A DNA stretch of 64,000 nt from Notospermus geniculatus (taxonomy: Eukaryota; Nemertea; Pilidiophora; Heteronemertea; Lineidae). Under the pieces are notes generated by a model. That model had not been told where the DNA came from. It searched no databases and saw only the letters and a program-made list of their open reading frames with translations. Shown piece by piece: positions 63,911 through 64,000 of the stretch. The stretch spans positions 450,182-514,181 of the forward strand of contig NMRB01000192.1 of NCBI GenBank assembly GCA_002633025.1, in the 5' to 3' direction. The position numbers and the translations under genes were made by a program. Position 1 is the first letter of the stretch, and each line of letters starts with the position of its first letter.

Positions 63911-64000
63911 GTAAGTGTGTCGATTTTTCGTGTTGCATGTCGATTTCATTGAGAGTTGTCAAGGCAGTCTTCGTCTCGCATGGATTAAGCCTCGGCATGG

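Overview
The window is animal genomic DNA. It contains intron-rich genes with canonical GT-AG splice sites, tRNA-derived SINE fragments, a short interstitial TTAGGG-type array, frequent TACATGTA-type runs, and a very dense load of small inverted-repeat (foldback/MITE) elements. Two genes can be built exon by exon. The style fits a highly heterozygous marine invertebrate, perhaps a deuterostome such as amphioxus or a hemichordate, but I cannot fix the species from the sequence.

Layout. 1-2.8 kb: a foldback element running into a 766-base assembly gap, then more foldback DNA. 2.8-29.4 kb: a block of about 13 kb present twice in direct orientation (2800-16298 and 16646-29404). The copies are nearly identical in unique sequence but differ by many whole-element insertions. 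I find no supportable gene in either copy. 29.4-32.9 kb: foldback elements, some nested, and the telomere-like array. 33.0-37.7 kb: a five-coding-exon gene for an acidic secreted precursor with dibasic sites and a ten-cysteine C-terminal region, probably a neuroendocrine prohormone. Its exon 1 tail and exon 2 are repeated around a single N. 37.7-43.7 kb: gene-poor, holding several inverted-repeat elements, one with a perfect 9-bp target duplication. 43.7-64 kb: the 5' part of TPP2 (tripeptidyl-peptidase II) twice in tandem. Copy A has exons 1-20 and then stops where copy B's 5' flank begins. Copy B has exons 1 and 3-17 and runs off the window.

Three direct duplications in 64 kb, each with a truncated partner, suggest that two haplotypes were laid end to end during assembly. 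The junctions near 16.6 and 54.6 kb carry no Ns, so real tandem duplication is not excluded. In either case the paired copies act as a natural filled-site/empty-site experiment and give exact ends and target-site duplications for many mobile elements: TTAA (piggyBac-like), 3-bp A/T-only duplications, TATA, TGA, and a roughly 14-bp duplication.

TPP2 is a cytosolic peptidase and the precursor is a predicted secretory cargo, so there is no functional operon. I see no CRISPR array, no intact transposase or reverse transcriptase gene, and no new multi-gene system. The most unusual items are the unrecognised precursor, a minisatellite that multiplies the 3' splice site of TPP2 exon 19, and a promoter-like segment standing where copy B should carry TPP2 exon 2.
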